NCBI RefSeq assembly: GCF_964355755.1
Contig: NC_092680.1
Coordinates: forward strand, 5,495,001-5,559,000
DNA: 64,000 nt
Reading direction: 5' to 3'
From: Antedon mediterranea
Taxonomy: Eukaryota; Echinodermata; Crinoidea; Comatulida; Antedonidae
The notes below the pieces were generated by a model, which worked only from the letters and a program-made list of their open reading frames with translations, did not search any database and was not told the DNA's origin. Position 1 is the stretch's first letter. Each line of letters starts with the position of its first letter. Below are positions 49,201 to 63,013 of this stretch, in pieces. A program made the translations under genes and the position numbers.

Positions 49201-51667
49201 CCATATATCTTATGGTTTTGTATTTTTCATGATAATAAAAAATCTACGACGCGGTCACATTCATCTACAATACTATTTTTATTGAAATTCACCATTTAAA
49301 GAACTTTTTGAAATAATTGTAACATTCATTACACAAATAGGTTAAATTACAATTTGAAGAAAATATGACAAGGCCTGGAGACAAAACAATACTTCGTGTT
49401 CAGTCATCATCAAATTCACTGTGTGCTATTGGAATCGTAGATAAAAGTGTTGAACTCCTTGGAACAACTAACCAAATTACCAATGATAAGGTGAGTTTCT
49501 ATGTTATTGCTTACATTAATGGATCATGTTTCTTAATAGGAAACAATTCTATCCTTCAGCCTTTAAGCATTTTAGTGGCTTCAACTAGGAATAATGCATT
49601 ATAAGAACACGTTAATACGTTTATCGGACAAAATAATCCACGGCTTTATATTTGCTCATAAAAAATAGATAGTTTGTTTTTAGTAAACCCACACCCCCAC
49701 TTTTTTTATTCAGAAAAATTCAGTTGCAAATTCTAAACTCTAGATGTTTACATTTATTCCACACAGGTATTCAATTCTTTAACAACCTATTCATATCAAA
49801 ACTTTGACTACACTTCAAAATGTACTCGTAGCTTATTCATAAATAAACGACCAGAAGACATTCCTCCTCCACCACCACCTCCGAACAGAGGGCGCTTCTA
49901 TCAAAAGACTTACGTCAAAACGAAACATTTGGATAGTGCAACTGTTTTCTTGGTAAGTAGATATATATTTTTAAACTAGTACTGTACTAACTAGCTCTCT
50001 GTACAAACAGAGAGCCACACAGCAATACGCGGTTTTCAAATAGTTTTAGCTACAAATTATATAATTATACAAGAATACAAACGGCTTTTCCGAATGGTCT
50101 GTATCACCCTCTAACGGAACAAGCAACCATTAATGTAACATTAAAGCGTGGTTCCCACTAGCGACGCAACGCAAGGACGTAACGCAACGCAAGTGAATTG
50201 ACCAATAACAAGCGATGGCTTATTCGCTTGTGATTGCTAACTGTCTATAACTTCGCTGGTCATTGGTTAAAACGCTTGCGTTGCGTTTACGTCCTTGCGT
50301 TACGTTCTAGTGGGAACCACGCTTAACTACTAATGTAACATTAACTACTAACGTAACCAAATTTAACCACTAAGTAACAACAGAAGAAAATGTTAAGAAA
50401 TCATCTTAGACTTTAACAACTCTTTGTCATATTTTTTATTTTGAAAGTTGGAAATCTAAAATTGTTTGTTCATCAGCTCTCTTTAACTGGATAAATAATG
50501 GTTTTATTATTATCAAATTAATCGTTTGCCTGCTTTAATATTAAGCTTCAATGTTTTATGTCTCTCGCTTGTATCCTTGGGCAAGATACTTTACATACGT
50601 TTGCCTCTCTCCACCAAGGTGTATAAATGGGAACCTGGTTACATCAAGACACAACTTTGTGTCTGCAATATGGGAGTATGTATCTATATACGTGTTTGAT
50701 AAAAAAAAAATATTGTTAATAATGTTTAGCGGCTCTTCAGCGGCCTCTTTCACAACATTAGGCGCTATATATATCCAGGATATTATTATTTATATTAATG
50801 TTACATTAGTGATTTTGATTGTTACGTTAGTGAGTGATACTGAGAAGTAAACTCTCTAGTTGTATACCAATGTATGTACAGTTTTATGATAAAATAACAG
50901 TAATTGCTGTACTGTGTTCATTTAACCATGTTACTTAAATGTTGCACCTCTATTTTATTTGTCACTGTTATTTTCAGAATGCTGGTGTTGCTTTTACGAC
51001 AAGTTTAGATGTGGAAACAAGACCCTGCTATGAAATCACAGGTAACGCAGTAGTAGTGGTTCTTATGATGAAGGCTAGTGTGGTTTTAACACTTGCTTAT
51101 CACTTCAAAAATAATGTACTAACAGTGGTGAATCTAGTAGTATTAGTATTAAAATGAATTAGTGGTAGTAGGATAGTATCAAAGCATGAGGCGGCCTTTA
51201 AATTATATTATTATGGCGACATGGCGAGGCCTTTAGTAGAATAAAATAAAAACCAGTCCTTTTGATCGAAAACACTATAGAAATGGAATGTCGTTAAATT
51301 TCTTAATTGGACTATTCATTAAATTGTCCCTATTTGGCCCAAATGGGGTATTCTAATTTAAAAGCTTTGTTTTACCTCACTTTTTCAAAATTTCTGATGT
51401 ACAGAACACCACATGGAAAGATTATGGATGGATTATCAAGTGGACATTTTAGTAGAAGGTGAAGCTGAAGCAAAACAGATAGCAGCAAATCCAACAGACG
51501 AAGTCGAAGTCAAAAAAGAAGAACCTGCAGTCAACATAAGAACATACTTTCCAGAAACACTTTTGTGGAAAATTAAAAGAACTCGGTAAGAATTCGAAAG
51601 TGATTAATGTACATACACACATACATACATGTGGTAAGGATTCAATTTTTTAGATGGTCAGATATTG

Positions 51668-51699
<32 letters not shown>

Positions 51700-54600
51700 G
51701 TCTCTCTCTTGACAAGATAACGTCAAAACTCAACGGATCTTTACCAAATTTAAATCACAGATAGATATGTGGTCACGGACGACTCAATTCAATTTTGGAG
51801 ACATTCTGGACCAGGATCCCAATTTTGAACTGTTATTTTATTATTAAGTATAGGTAGTACATCAAAACTAGGCTACAAGGCGGATCTTTATAACGATTTT
51901 TGATCCAGTATCTCTTGTTATTACTCTTGGCGGAGGTTGTATACCGGTAATGCATCTGTATTCGTATTGGTTATTGAACATTTTTGTTTTCAACACTAAT
52001 AATAAAAGCTGAAAATAAACTTCCTATGAATAAGGGGAAGCCAATGCCCAGATTCTGGAAGATGTTTGAGATGACCGATTCCTCTACATTTGTTAAGGAG
52101 ATAGTTGTCGCCTCTCAGTTTCGCGAGCAGGCCCCTTATTTGTATGTCAACATCATGAATGCACGGTGCCTCAAAACGAATCGGCGACCTTCCACTCTCC
52201 TTTTTTGACAGCAAAATGAAATTGAGACTTTTTTATATTACTTTATTTTAAACGAATATTAATAATTGATATAGGTAAGAATAAGTACACCTTGACATAG
52301 TACTACTCTTGTCTAAGCATATAATTAGCACACCTCCATTTCAGAAATTCTGAATCCGTCTCTCTGTTTGATACAATTTCGATATGATTTGTATGCATAG
52401 GATAAATAGTTGAAATTTTTTTTATCTTTTTAAACTTTAAAGTGAAGAAGATGGCGTAGCCAAGTTTGATCTGAAAGTTCCTGATACGATCACCGATTGG
52501 AAAGCAAACGGATTCTGTATATCACCCGACAGTGACATTGGTATTGGAGAAACTACAACATTACGTGCATTTAAACCGTTTTTCGTTTCTTTAACGCTTC
52601 CTTACTCGGTAATTCGCAACGAAAGTGTTCCATTGAAAGTAACGGTGTTTAACTACCTTGCTGACCAATGTCTTATGGTAAGATATGATACATAATATGT
52701 ATCTTACTTTTTAAATCAATTCGTATGTATATCAGTGTAAAATACAATATTTATAAACACGTGGTAATTACAACAAAATACTAACTTACACGTGATGGAG
52801 TACTTTAGTATGCTCTTGAAACTTCTCTGGAAAATACCTGTAATGAAAAGCATAATTTTAGCTCATTAACAAAAATTATTTGCATGCAATGGTTTTTAAA
52901 TTTTTTTTTCGCCTGGTTTTTGTGAAATCTTTTGACATTATACACGAGTATTGACTGATTTTTTTTATGGCATTTTATATTTTTTTTAGGTCAAACTTGA
53001 GCTCAAAGAAAGTAGTAACTTTACAACATTGGGTAATGACTTTAAACGTAAAGTGTGCGTTTGTGGAGGTGGGTCAAAGACTGTCCAGTACAGAATAGTA
53101 CCACATACACTTGGAAATGTTCTCATGACAGGTAATTTTCTTTTGTACACTACACCATTTCAAAAATTGCGCAAAACATGAAATAAATATGATACTATGA
53201 AATGGTTTAAATTATTGTAATGAAATATTGAACTAATTGTAATTAATTTACAATATAATATAAATTTATTTAAAAAATGTAATATATAATATTTTCTGCT
53301 ATGGTTCATTAAAATGTAGTTTCTGCTGTAACCAAGGGTTTCAGTAAAGCACTTGGTCGTAGAATGTGTGACGGTGAACCTGATCGCCCAGACAAACAAT
53401 ACATTGGCTTGACCGATGGAGTACAGCGTGATTTGCTTGTTGAGGTAAGCGAAAACTAAACATACAAACAATTGCGTATAATAATTATATTATTATTGCA
53501 CAACAATTGGTGCATACTAGAATCGGCGTATAACTGCACATACCCAACTACCCATACCATAAAGCGTGCTTACCACTAACTGCGCATACACCAACTGCGC
53601 ATACCACTAACTGAGCATACCACTAACTGCGTATTCCACTAACTGCGCATACCACATTGCATTTTCCTATCTCAATGTTTCTTTCTAACCTCCATTCATT
53701 ACTCTATGTTATTGTATTTCAGTTTATTCTCATATTACACACTGTACTAATATATCTAGCAATGAAACACATCCAATTCAAACTTATCTAGAAATTAAGA
53801 CAGTTTGTGTTTTGGTTTTGTTTTTTGTTTGTTAGCCTGAAGGGATAGAAAAGGATGAAACGCAGTCATCAGTTATATGTTTAAGCAGCAATGAAGCGAA
53901 CGAAAAAGCAAGCTATAAAGTAAACTTCCCTGAAAACATTGTACCTGGATCGGACAGAGTGAAATTACAATTAATTGGTAGGCCTATGTTTGCATGTGTT
54001 TGTAACAAAACGACGAGAACGATTAGGAATGAAAATCCGACTTTTTCTGTGAAGGTCACATGAACCCAATATTGAACCTAAAACCTATAGAATAATAATA
54101 ATAATAAACCCACAATACTCACATTTACTCAATTTTAATAATTACAATGCACACAATTTAGTATATTCTCATTCTACGTCATATCCGCCTATGTTCTTTT
54201 CAATATAATGTAAAGCGTTGGTGTAGGCCATACATAAATTCATTATAATGTATTCAATTTGAAAATGCTCATACGTTTGCGTGATACATATATTTTTGTA
54301 GGAGATATAATGGGACCAGCTCTCAACAACATGAATCATCTAATCCGGTTACCAACTGGTTGTGGAGAACAGAATATTGTAAAAATGGCGCCAAACGTTT
54401 ACGTCTTAAAATACCTTATAAACACAGATCAAATCGAGGCTCGGTTAAAACAAACGATAGTTAACAACATAAGAGCAGGTGAGTTAATTGTTTCACATCC
54501 TACTATGTGTTTGTTTCCTAAATGAGATTTACAGCTATTTGTATACAATTTTAAAATAAAGGTTAATATTGTTCTACAACACTCACTAATTTCAAATTTT

Positions 54601-57600
54601 CGTAATATTTTTGGAGAAACCATTCTCCGTCCTCAGCGGGTGTTGCCTGACTGACGACTGATTGACTCCCTCCTTCTGGACGTAGATGGCGTTCTACGTG
54701 GTGTTTCTTTGAAAGTTATCTGTTTAAATATATAAATAGCTTCCCGTATTTTCCTGAGAATTAATTTGTCCTCTCGGCATAAAATCTTTACGTTAGATTT
54801 ATCAAGTTCGTAGCCTGTGGGTTTAAGGTGTTCAGCAATGGCAGACTGAATGGAGGGGGTTATTGCAATATGTTCCCTCAAAGACATCTTTGTTTCGCCT
54901 ATGTACACTTTGTCACTGCCTTTACAAGGAAGACGATAAACTACTCCTGATTTATCCTCAATGGATACTTTGTCCCTAGGAGGGACAAGAATATGACGAA
55001 GTATCTGATGTGGTTTAAAGGCGGGTGGGGGTACCGTATTGTCCACAAACCCGTTTAAGTTGCTCGGATATACCTTTAACAAAAGGAATCACCACCAGGA
55101 TTTTTCTAGTACTAGATGTAGAAAGATCTAGATTTGAATTCCGAAGTGACTGGTCTTTCTTTACCGTGGCACGCTTAAAACTCCAATCTGCGTATCCACA
55201 GCGTTTTAATTTGTTTTTTATCTTTTGTGGTAGCCACCACCTTTGTTCATCATTCAATCTTTCCTAAATGTATTACAATTGTTGTATAATACTCTCATTT
55301 CATATAATATATAATACATTTCTATTAATACATGTTATTTTCAATAAATCCATCATACTTAACATCTAATATTCAATTAACAATGTTTGTTTTTTTCTTC
55401 TGATTAGAACAATCAGTTGTATTCTTTTTGTAACATATAAATCATTATTTTTTTTTTGTATCTATCCTATTCTTATATAATTTCTACTAGTACTGATTTC
55501 TTCTTTGTATACATATAATCTATTCTAACACATTCCCATTCTCTTAGCATTTTTTTTCATTTTTTTTTATAGATATTTACAATCATAGTATACTATTACC
55601 GTTGCATTTGTTTCGATCAAACATATATTCAATTAACAATGCATATTCTCTCTTTTAACTGTAAATTACTACTTACTAGCTATTTAAACTAACAAAATGT
55701 TAATATTGCTTTTTATTTTGAATAACAAATTATTTTCATTTACCATTGCTTTATATTTTAAATGAATTCACTTTTCAACTGAGTTTCTTTTGCCTTATTG
55801 TTACATAAAATTAATGTTGCATGAATTAGTGAATGAGTCAAAGATATATGATAAAAACCATAAAATATTTAACTACATAAAATGTCGTATATTATGTTAC
55901 CAATCTTAGTACAAATATTGCACATTCCTTGTGATTAGTTCATTATGAAAGACATTAATAAGATTGTTTTTATGGTTACTGTGTTTAAATTTACATATTG
56001 AGAATTTATCAATAAAAATAATTTTATTTATATATTTATAATTCATTCTTTGTGCGTAAAATCCAAACATAACATGTTCTAACTAACATTATTTATATCT
56101 GTGTCCCAGAGTCTCCTGTTTATGGGATGAACTGAGACGAAATATAATGATAAATATAGAGTTAACGTTTTAATGCCGATTTAACATGTTTAATGTATTG
56201 TCTTTTTTCAACTTGTTGTGTGACCACAGTATCAGCTCGATCAAAAAGAGTCCTAATCACACTAAGTTTGTGCTCTAGTGGGTGATGGGAGTCAAAGGCC
56301 AGATATTGGTCAGTGTGAGTTGGTTTTCTTTACACACTGGCCTCTAACCTCCCATCGAATTGTCTTTTCACAAGCGTATCAAGAAAGGGCAACCGTCCGT
56401 CTTTTTCAGGATCGTTGGTGAACTTTATGTGTGGATTCTGGATGTTAATATGTTCAGTAAATTCTTAAATTTTGGATCTGTCGATAATCACATAAGTGTC
56501 GTCCACATATTGAAACCACACTTTCGGACCACTTTTCGCAGATTTTACAGCTTTAAGTTCAAAATCTTCGATATACATGTTCGCGATGATTGGACTAACA
56601 GGAGATCCCATAGCGCAACCATGATCTTTCAAAAGTCTATGACTCTCTACTAGAAACACCAAGTAGGACGCCACCTACGTCCAGAAGTAGGGAGTCAATC
56701 AGTCGCTGAGGAAGCCAAAAAATTAATTACGAAAATTTGAAATTAGTGAGTGTTGTAGAACAGTATTAACCTTTATTTTAATATTTTCCACCGACATTCT
56801 GCAGCCCAATCGAAACATTATCTTAAGCCACAAACTTAATACAATGTGACGATTTTCCAAGTATTCGAGAACCAGGATAAAGTATGTGAACTGTGTTGAG
56901 CAATGTGCTCTATTGATAAGATATGCTTCTCTGATTTAATGGTGTATCTTATTGAATTGAAATGAGAGAGGTAGACAGAAAAGAATTACTTAAGGAATAC
57001 TTTAATTTTAGGCTATCAACGAGAGCTGAATTATCGCAGACAAGATGGATCATATAGTGCTTTTGGTCAATCCGACTACGACGGTAGTACCTGGTAAGTT
57101 GTTGGAGAGCTGATTGACACCTTTAAGTTACATAAAGATGTATACACAAAAAAATAAACAAAAATATGTAAATGTGTTCTTCTATTACCACAATTATTGC
57201 ATACATGCAAACAAATATTTTTAAAAATGAGGTAGAGTAAGTAGATAAAAATGTTGAGTTATCAATGTTTCTTCATTTGGATTTTTCTTTTAAAATAACA
57301 ATAATCATTATATCTATAGGTTAACAGCGTTCGTATTAAGAACGTTTGCAGAATCTGATGAATTCATTAAAATAGATAGCAACCTAATGAGAGAGAGTCT
57401 TTCGTGGTTGATAAACCAACAAAACAAGAAAACAGGCTGCATCATGTCAAGAGGAACTCTATTTAACAAGGCTATGAAGGTATGCCTAGGAGGCCTATTT
57501 GACTTACATAAAACGAATATTATTAACATCATGCATCAGCTAGTTGCTCAGAATATTGGGTAGCATTTTGAACAACTTTAAGCATAGCGCATGTAATTCA

Positions 57601-60455
57601 TGCTCTATGTAATGACATTGGCTTCAATATCTAGGCCTACTAAGGGCGAATGATATTCAGTATATTTCTTACTATTTCTCATTTATGCAAATATTCTTGT
57701 GGATTATCGATAGGGTGGTGTTTCAGATGAAATAACGTTGACCGCATATACTTTGATAACAATGACTGAAGCTGTTGGCCAGAAGTTGGTAAATATTAAG
57801 TTTATTGTCTAAATAATTTATAAAAGAGCATAATCCAAAGCATTCAAATAGGTAATTTTCTATATTTTCTTACATTCTTATTTCTCAGAACGGAGGTATT
57901 GATCTGGCTAGCAAATGTCTTGTCAATCGATGGGATGACGTTGATTCGGGTATTCGGAATGACTCTTATTCGGTTGCATTGCTGGCGTACGCATTCAAAC
58001 TCTCTAAACACGTCCGTTACCAAGAAGTGCTTAGGCAATTAAATGAACTTGCAATTGAAGAAAGTAAGATTCAATATACCTTAAAGAAATAATCGATACA
58101 ATTACTGCTTTGTCAATTTTAAAATAAATATAATAGTTAAATAATAACATTATTTTAATAGATGGATTAATACACTGGGAACGTCCTGAAGGTCTAAAAC
58201 CTAAGAACACATGTTATTACTGCCGAGCATCTTCAGCGGAGGTAGAAATGACTGCTTACGCTCTTCTGGCGCTTGATTTAGAAGTTGGCGCCGACCTAAT
58301 AGAAGCGTTAAAGATCTCTAAATGGCTGATTAAACAACAGAATGCCAATGGTGGATATTCGTCTACCCAGGTTTGTACAGCCATCACTTTATTGTTACTT
58401 AATTGTTTCGTACCATTGCTACAAATTAACTCGATAACTTTCTTTTACAATGTATTTAATCTAACAGGACACAGTGATTGCGTTAAAAGCACTTTCATAT
58501 TTTTCCGAGGCACTTTACACATGGGAAACTACCCAGATGAGTATCACAGCGACCTCGTCGGCTGGAGGTGAAACTGAAACGTTTGAATTAGACTCCTCTA
58601 ATCGCCTGTTACTTCAGAGAATGGACATAGAAAAAGCACCAACAACGGTTGATATAGAGTATTCCGGGACTGGGTGTGCTCTTATACAGGTATAAGTCTA
58701 AATATATATTGTAAAAGAACAAACCGAAATTGAGAAACTCTGAACATTCTAGAAGTAAAATAAAAAGTGAAAATAAGTCACCTAGAAAGTTTCTAGAATT
58801 ATAGTATATATATAATATTATATATCCTAGGTTCAAACACTCTACAACATCTATGAAAAACCAGAAGTGGAAGTAGAACCATTCAGTATCAGTGTCGAAT
58901 CAATCCCAGATGAAAAGCTGGGATGCCAAAAACAGACTGTCCGAATTACCGTATCGTAAGTTATAATTTATAACAAAACAGTAACGGCAATCACATACAC
59001 TGGATAAGAAAAAAATATTCGCTGCGTCAGGATGCAGATAAAGCAATGATTATAAGGTTGATACACCTTGATACGCCACAAACAGCAAATACTACTGTAG
59101 CATAACCTAAAAGTAAATTTAGACACACAACAAGATAATGATTCTCTATAAAATGAACATTTTTTTAATCTTGATATTTAATTCAATTCAATTCCATTTA
59201 TTTCTACACAATACACAATAACATACAGGATAATAAATACGATAAAGTAATCATGTGGGGGAGGGTCATATAAGTCAGAAAGACTTTAAATTTGACCCAC
59301 ACCACGAATACGAAAAAGAAAAAAAATACGTTAAACTAATAATAAATAAAAGAAAACAAAGCTACAATTTCTATTTAAACCACTTTTTCCAATCTTAACT
59401 GGTCTTATGAAATACGTTCATCATATCTTGAAAGTAGTAGTAGTAGTAGTATACTAATTTGAATTCGACAGGTACAATGGTGAAGACCAAGTATCCAGTA
59501 TGTCGATTGTGGAGGTTAAGCTTGTTTCTGGATACTATGCGGATAAAGATTCACTTAAAAGTCATGACACACTTGGATTCAAAAGATATGAAGCTAATGG
59601 TAACATGCTCGAGTTTTATTTTGATGAGGTAATTCGTATTTAAATCTAATTAATATATATTGTTTTAAACGTTGTGTACGTTTATCTATGCCATAAATTA
59701 CTTAATAACGCACATATACCTTCTACACATCTTCTGTATTATAGACTATTAGTTATTATTATTATTTATAAAGACAGCATAAAAGACATACATACATATA
59801 TGTTTTTAATTTGTAGACCTACTGAGTTACGTAGAAGAATTAACATTCATATTTGTTTCAATTTCAGTTCACCTCTGAGCCATTAAGCTTTGAATTTGAT
59901 GTGCTACAAGATATAAAAGTAAAGAATTCTAAGCCTGGAATAGTAACCGTGTATGACTATTATGAAGCAGGTAGGATACCATTGTAGCAATATTGTACTC
60001 CAAAAAAATATTTATATACATTTAACAAACATTTATATTGTTGATCCATGTTATGCATTCTTGTTATTCTCTCTGCTATTTTAACTTACTTTAATTTTAT
60101 CGTGTTTCACCTATTGTTTTCTCTGTTTTAAGGTGACTAATCTATTTTGAAAACATATTTAAAAACCGTAAATAATCTCCTTCCATACGATTTAATTTAT
60201 TTATATGTTTCATATTCTGTTTTGATGTGTGTGAGTTGTGCGGAGATTAGGCCTACATTTTAAAAACTGATCCTGCTTACTTACCATAGTAGGCGGAAAT
60301 ATAAAAATAGAAAAAGATGCTGAATTTGATGTTGAGAAAAATGAGGAAAAAAGAAGAAGATCGTGATGATATTGTCTATAAATTTAATGCTATTTTGTTT
60401 ACTTTGTCTTTTTACAGAATTGAAGTCTGTCAAATCTTACAAGTTTTGTGGGTAG
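42703..60455 (+). CDS. A2M-like thioester protein with mucin-like N-terminus, copy D (32 exons, about 1673 aa, intact)
   Basis: The best candidate for a functional member of the array. Exons: 42703-43223, 43511-43703, 44008-44170, 44450-44505, 44912-45098, 45311-45395, 45822-45927, 46049-46181, 46275-46384, 47398-47574, 47878-48108, 48290-48428, 48853-49025, 49341-49490, 49767-49952, 50978-51041, 51405-51585, 52443-52677, 52990-53131, 53320-53444, 53836-53977, 54302-54478, 57012-57093, 57320-57479, 57714-57788, 57889-58063, 58162-58370, 58468-58689, 58831-58955, 59472-59628, 59868-59970, 60418-60455. The total, 5022 nt, is divisible by 3 and I found no stop in the exons I translated. GCGEQ is at about residues 1186-1190 (54358-54372), with Asn in LFNKAMK downstream. 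It has the shortest mucin domain (14 repeats), the longest bait exon (181 nt), one extra codon in exon 8, and the 36-nt-shorter exon 30. It is the last array copy; Ig-domain genes follow. Confidence 0.9.
50145..50323. mobile_element. Foldback MITE in intron 15 of copy D
   Basis: 179 bp with perfect ends AGCGTGGTTCCCACTAG and CTAGTGGGAACCACGCT, flanked by TAA on both sides (50142-50144, 50324-50326). It is the youngest-looking member in the window. The TWA target resembles PIF/Harbinger-type elements. Confidence 0.85.
50560..50790 (+). mobile_element. SINE-like sequence in intron 15 of copy D
   Basis: Contains CCTTGGGCAAGATACTTTAC, GTGTATAAATGGGAACCTGG and the GGCGCTATATATATCCAGG tail with ATT repeats. 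It is a related SINE body without the recognisable tRNA-like head; the internal sequence differs from B and C. Confidence 0.6.
51405..51585 (+). other. Copy D exon 17: bait region, longest form
   Basis: 181 nt after a clean acceptor (GATGTACAG). It begins [18 protein letters not shown], then [17 protein letters not shown] and the conserved [15 protein letters not shown]. The AKQIAA block is shared with B; the EHxxER start is shared with C. Confidence 0.84.
53570..53655 (+). repeat. About 16-bp minisatellite in intron 20 of copy D
   Basis: Imperfect ACTAACTGCGCATACC units, as in C. Confidence 0.8.
54551..56781 (-). mobile_element. Truncated Penelope-like element in intron 22 of copy D, with internal insert
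   Basis: Almost identical to the element in C. RT remnant at 56674-56465; GIY-YIG frame at 55082-54633 ([18 protein letters not shown]), here open for 149 codons. It carries the same extra segment (about 55,202-56,174). Confidence 0.87.
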
Positions 60456-61052
60456 TCACTTTACCACCAGTATATGAAAGATGCTACTATAACCAGTAGA
60501 TTAGTTAAAAACATAATAATTGATCAATAAAGTTTTCTAAGATTAACTTTACAGTTATTCTTTGATGAGACTACTATCTTCATCTTTTCTTTAATATTAT
60601 TAATTGTACTACTAAAAAATTTACAATTCATTAAAAATTACTCTAAAATATTCAAATTGCATTTTACAAGTTTCTATTGACTATAGTAACTATTAATAAT
60701 CTGTTAAATAAATATTTCCTGAAAATTATGTTCAAGTACCTGTTATTTGACTCAATTAACATTTATAATAGGTCTACAAATAATGGTGCTGTGGAATTTG
60801 TTAAAAGCTATTTATAGGTAGACATGACATGCTAAATTAAATATTTTGGATCAATTACTGCAAAGCATAAGACAAGATGTTTTGAGTAGAACTTAAACTG
60901 AATACCGATTGACGTTAAGTAAACATTATTTAGAACGAAGAACTCATGCGATCAAAAGAAAACCATCGAAGAATAAGCAACAGACAGTTATTATATTTTC
61001 TATAATTTCTTGTTTTATTACATTAAATATCATTTTGACGAATTAAAGCAAT
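60456..61052. other. Right border of the A2M array and spacer before the Ig genes
   Basis: 3' UTR of copy D to about 60,600, where the match to the other spacers breaks off (ATTGTAACCCTTCG is replaced by ATTGTACTACTAAAA). The rest is AT-rich and, just before 61053, resembles the sequence before the next Ig gene (AATTAAAGCAATATGGT against AATTAAAGCAAGATGGT). Confidence 0.7.
60526..60531 (+). promoter_or_regulatory. Polyadenylation signal, copy D
   Basis: AATAAA about 70 nt after the stop at 60453-60455. Similarity to the other copies is lost near 60,605. Confidence 0.75.
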
Positions 61053-62430
61053 ATGGTCTATTTTTACGTTGTTCGATGTTGGTTAATGTTGATATACTAC
61101 AGTTCGTTTGTTAATACTCAGATGCCTACAATACATCCTATTGAAATTCAAGTGTGGGTTGGAGATAAGGCTACTTTTGAATGTACCACTAGTGTGACAC
61201 CTTCTGAGATGAAATGGTTGTGGTTTAAGACGTATATGGGCAGAACTTCATTTCTAGTGATTGAGGAAGAAGTTATCGATTTCAGATATGAATTTAAAAT
61301 TGACGATGATAGAAGGAAGAGTACACTAACAATATTAAATATCACAGTTGAGGATGGTAACGAGCAATATTACTGTGTGAATATGGAACAAAATCGATAA
61401 ATGCAACACTCTTAGTTCTTATAGGAACTAAGTTAGACATAAAATATCCAGAGTGTAAATCTGATAACAGTACAGTAAATACAGAGAAAACACTTACACT
61501 TCAGCCTGTTTTCCTGTCGACGTTATTCGACGCTATCGTTAACAATTATCGGCGATCTTCAACTTCCGATGACAACAAATCTTATCTAGCTGGGTTGAAA
61601 CATTTGCTGACTGCTGAAGACGAGACGTCAATATTCACACGTAGAGAAGGTATAGCAGCAACTGTTAACCAAAGTTGTTCCATAACGCTCACCATTCCAC
61701 CAACGGTCACTATCATTATAACCCTGACATCCTTTGCTGTTATGGACCCGTTAGAATTTACATGTAAAGTGATGAGTCCGTGGAATGTTACGACATATAT
61801 CTGAAAGTACGATAATAAACCGATTGATCTGACAAGTAAAAAATTCAAACTCAACAGTGACAACACTGAGTTAACTATATCAAATTTACAATCAGAAGAT
61901 GAAGACAATATAGTAGAATGTACATCGATGTCATTTGGATTGAGTGGTAGAGATTTGGTAATAATTTCAATGTATGATTCGAATGAGAAGCAGGAAAATA
62001 GTACACTTTTAATAATGTTTGTAGTGGTTGGATCTGTAGTTTTGACACTGTTGGTATGATTTTCTATCTTCATACTCTTCCAAAATCAGAGACAAAGACG
62101 ACAAAAAGATTATCGAAAACAAGAAGAAATTCTGACAATAAAAACCAGTCTAATACAAATGGGAATTAGCGCGATGCCCTCTAAACAGTATGTCATTGTC
62201 AGAGAATATTTCTCACGAAACTAGTGTTTTCAATTTTCATACCTGAACTAACCTCTTCAAGACATTCTTGTGAAAGGCATACCGATATAACTGATAGAAA
62301 TGAGACTGAAGGAAGAAATAGCTCCGAAACATCGTCATTGGAAAACAATGAAAGCAATGGTAAAGTTAATAAGACTAAAATCGGACACGAATTAATGAAT
62401 ATTCTATATTTGGTATTAAACAATATATAA
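61053..62430 (+). pseudogene. Ig-domain transmembrane receptor, decayed copy
   Basis: ATG 61053 starts a 115-codon frame with signal peptide (MVYFYVVRCWLMLIYY) and a V-like Ig domain (TFECTTS, WLWFK, STLTILNITVED, YYCVN) ending at TAA 61398-61400. Compared with the intact gene at 63014, a small indel after YYC breaks the frame. Ig2 then continues in another frame (GTKLDIKYPEC) with its core rearranged and the second Cys changed to Arg (CACGT). Ig3 (about 61,740-61,950) has a Trp-to-stop change (ATCTGA). A transmembrane helix (STLLIMFVVVGSVVLTLLV) with an internal TGA lies near 62003-62085, followed by a basic stop-transfer and a tail with QYVIVREYF. A frame to 62430 (NNESNGKVNKTKIGHELM) may be the end of the tail. 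A secreted single-Ig product from the first frame cannot be excluded. Confidence 0.75.
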
Positions 62431-63013
62431 ATTATTTACACACCAGGTATCGTTTGAAGTTATACGGTATGTAGCATAAATTATATGTTAGTATTTCGAA
62501 ATTTTAAATTTAAGCAATTAAATGAAGAAAGGGAAGTTCTATTAAACTTTTCTAATCGTTCCTATTTATTCCTCGACATTTCTTGGGATTTTTAAGCAAT
62601 GCTTTAGTTATATATAGATAGAAAATCCAAATTAAAAGAAAAAATTACTTTTTATTAAATTGTTAGAATCTACATTAATATTTACAACATGTCTACAATA
62701 ATGGTGGTAGGAAAGATTTTTATAGGTGACCCGTAGATGTTTTGAAAAAGAAATTCAATTCAATACCGGTACTGTTGTTAACGGTAAGTAAATATTATTT
62801 ACACACATTGAATACAATGTGCCATTGCGTGTCATACACAACAAAACATAGATTGAAATACAGTATAATAATAGACGCGTTTAACCGAGACCAACAGACA
62901 ACCATCGATAACACTAATCAATCGTTTCAGTTTCTGTGAATCATAATACATTTGGATAAGATAACTTCTCGTTTTTTTTATATATTAAACATCATTTTTG
63001 AAATTAAAGCAAG
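62431..63013. other. Spacer between the two Ig-domain genes
   Basis: AT-rich, no gene seen. Its last 250 bp resembles the region before 61053 (CAACAGACA, ACCATCGA, TTAAACATCATTTTTGAAATT), which supports tandem duplication including the promoter. No clear TATA box was identified. Confidence 0.6.

Noticed and set aside
61582-62073. 163-codon - strand frame opposite the decayed Ig gene
   Set aside because: The + strand shows clear homology to Ig2-Ig3 and the transmembrane region of the next gene; the - strand frame has no recognisable motif.
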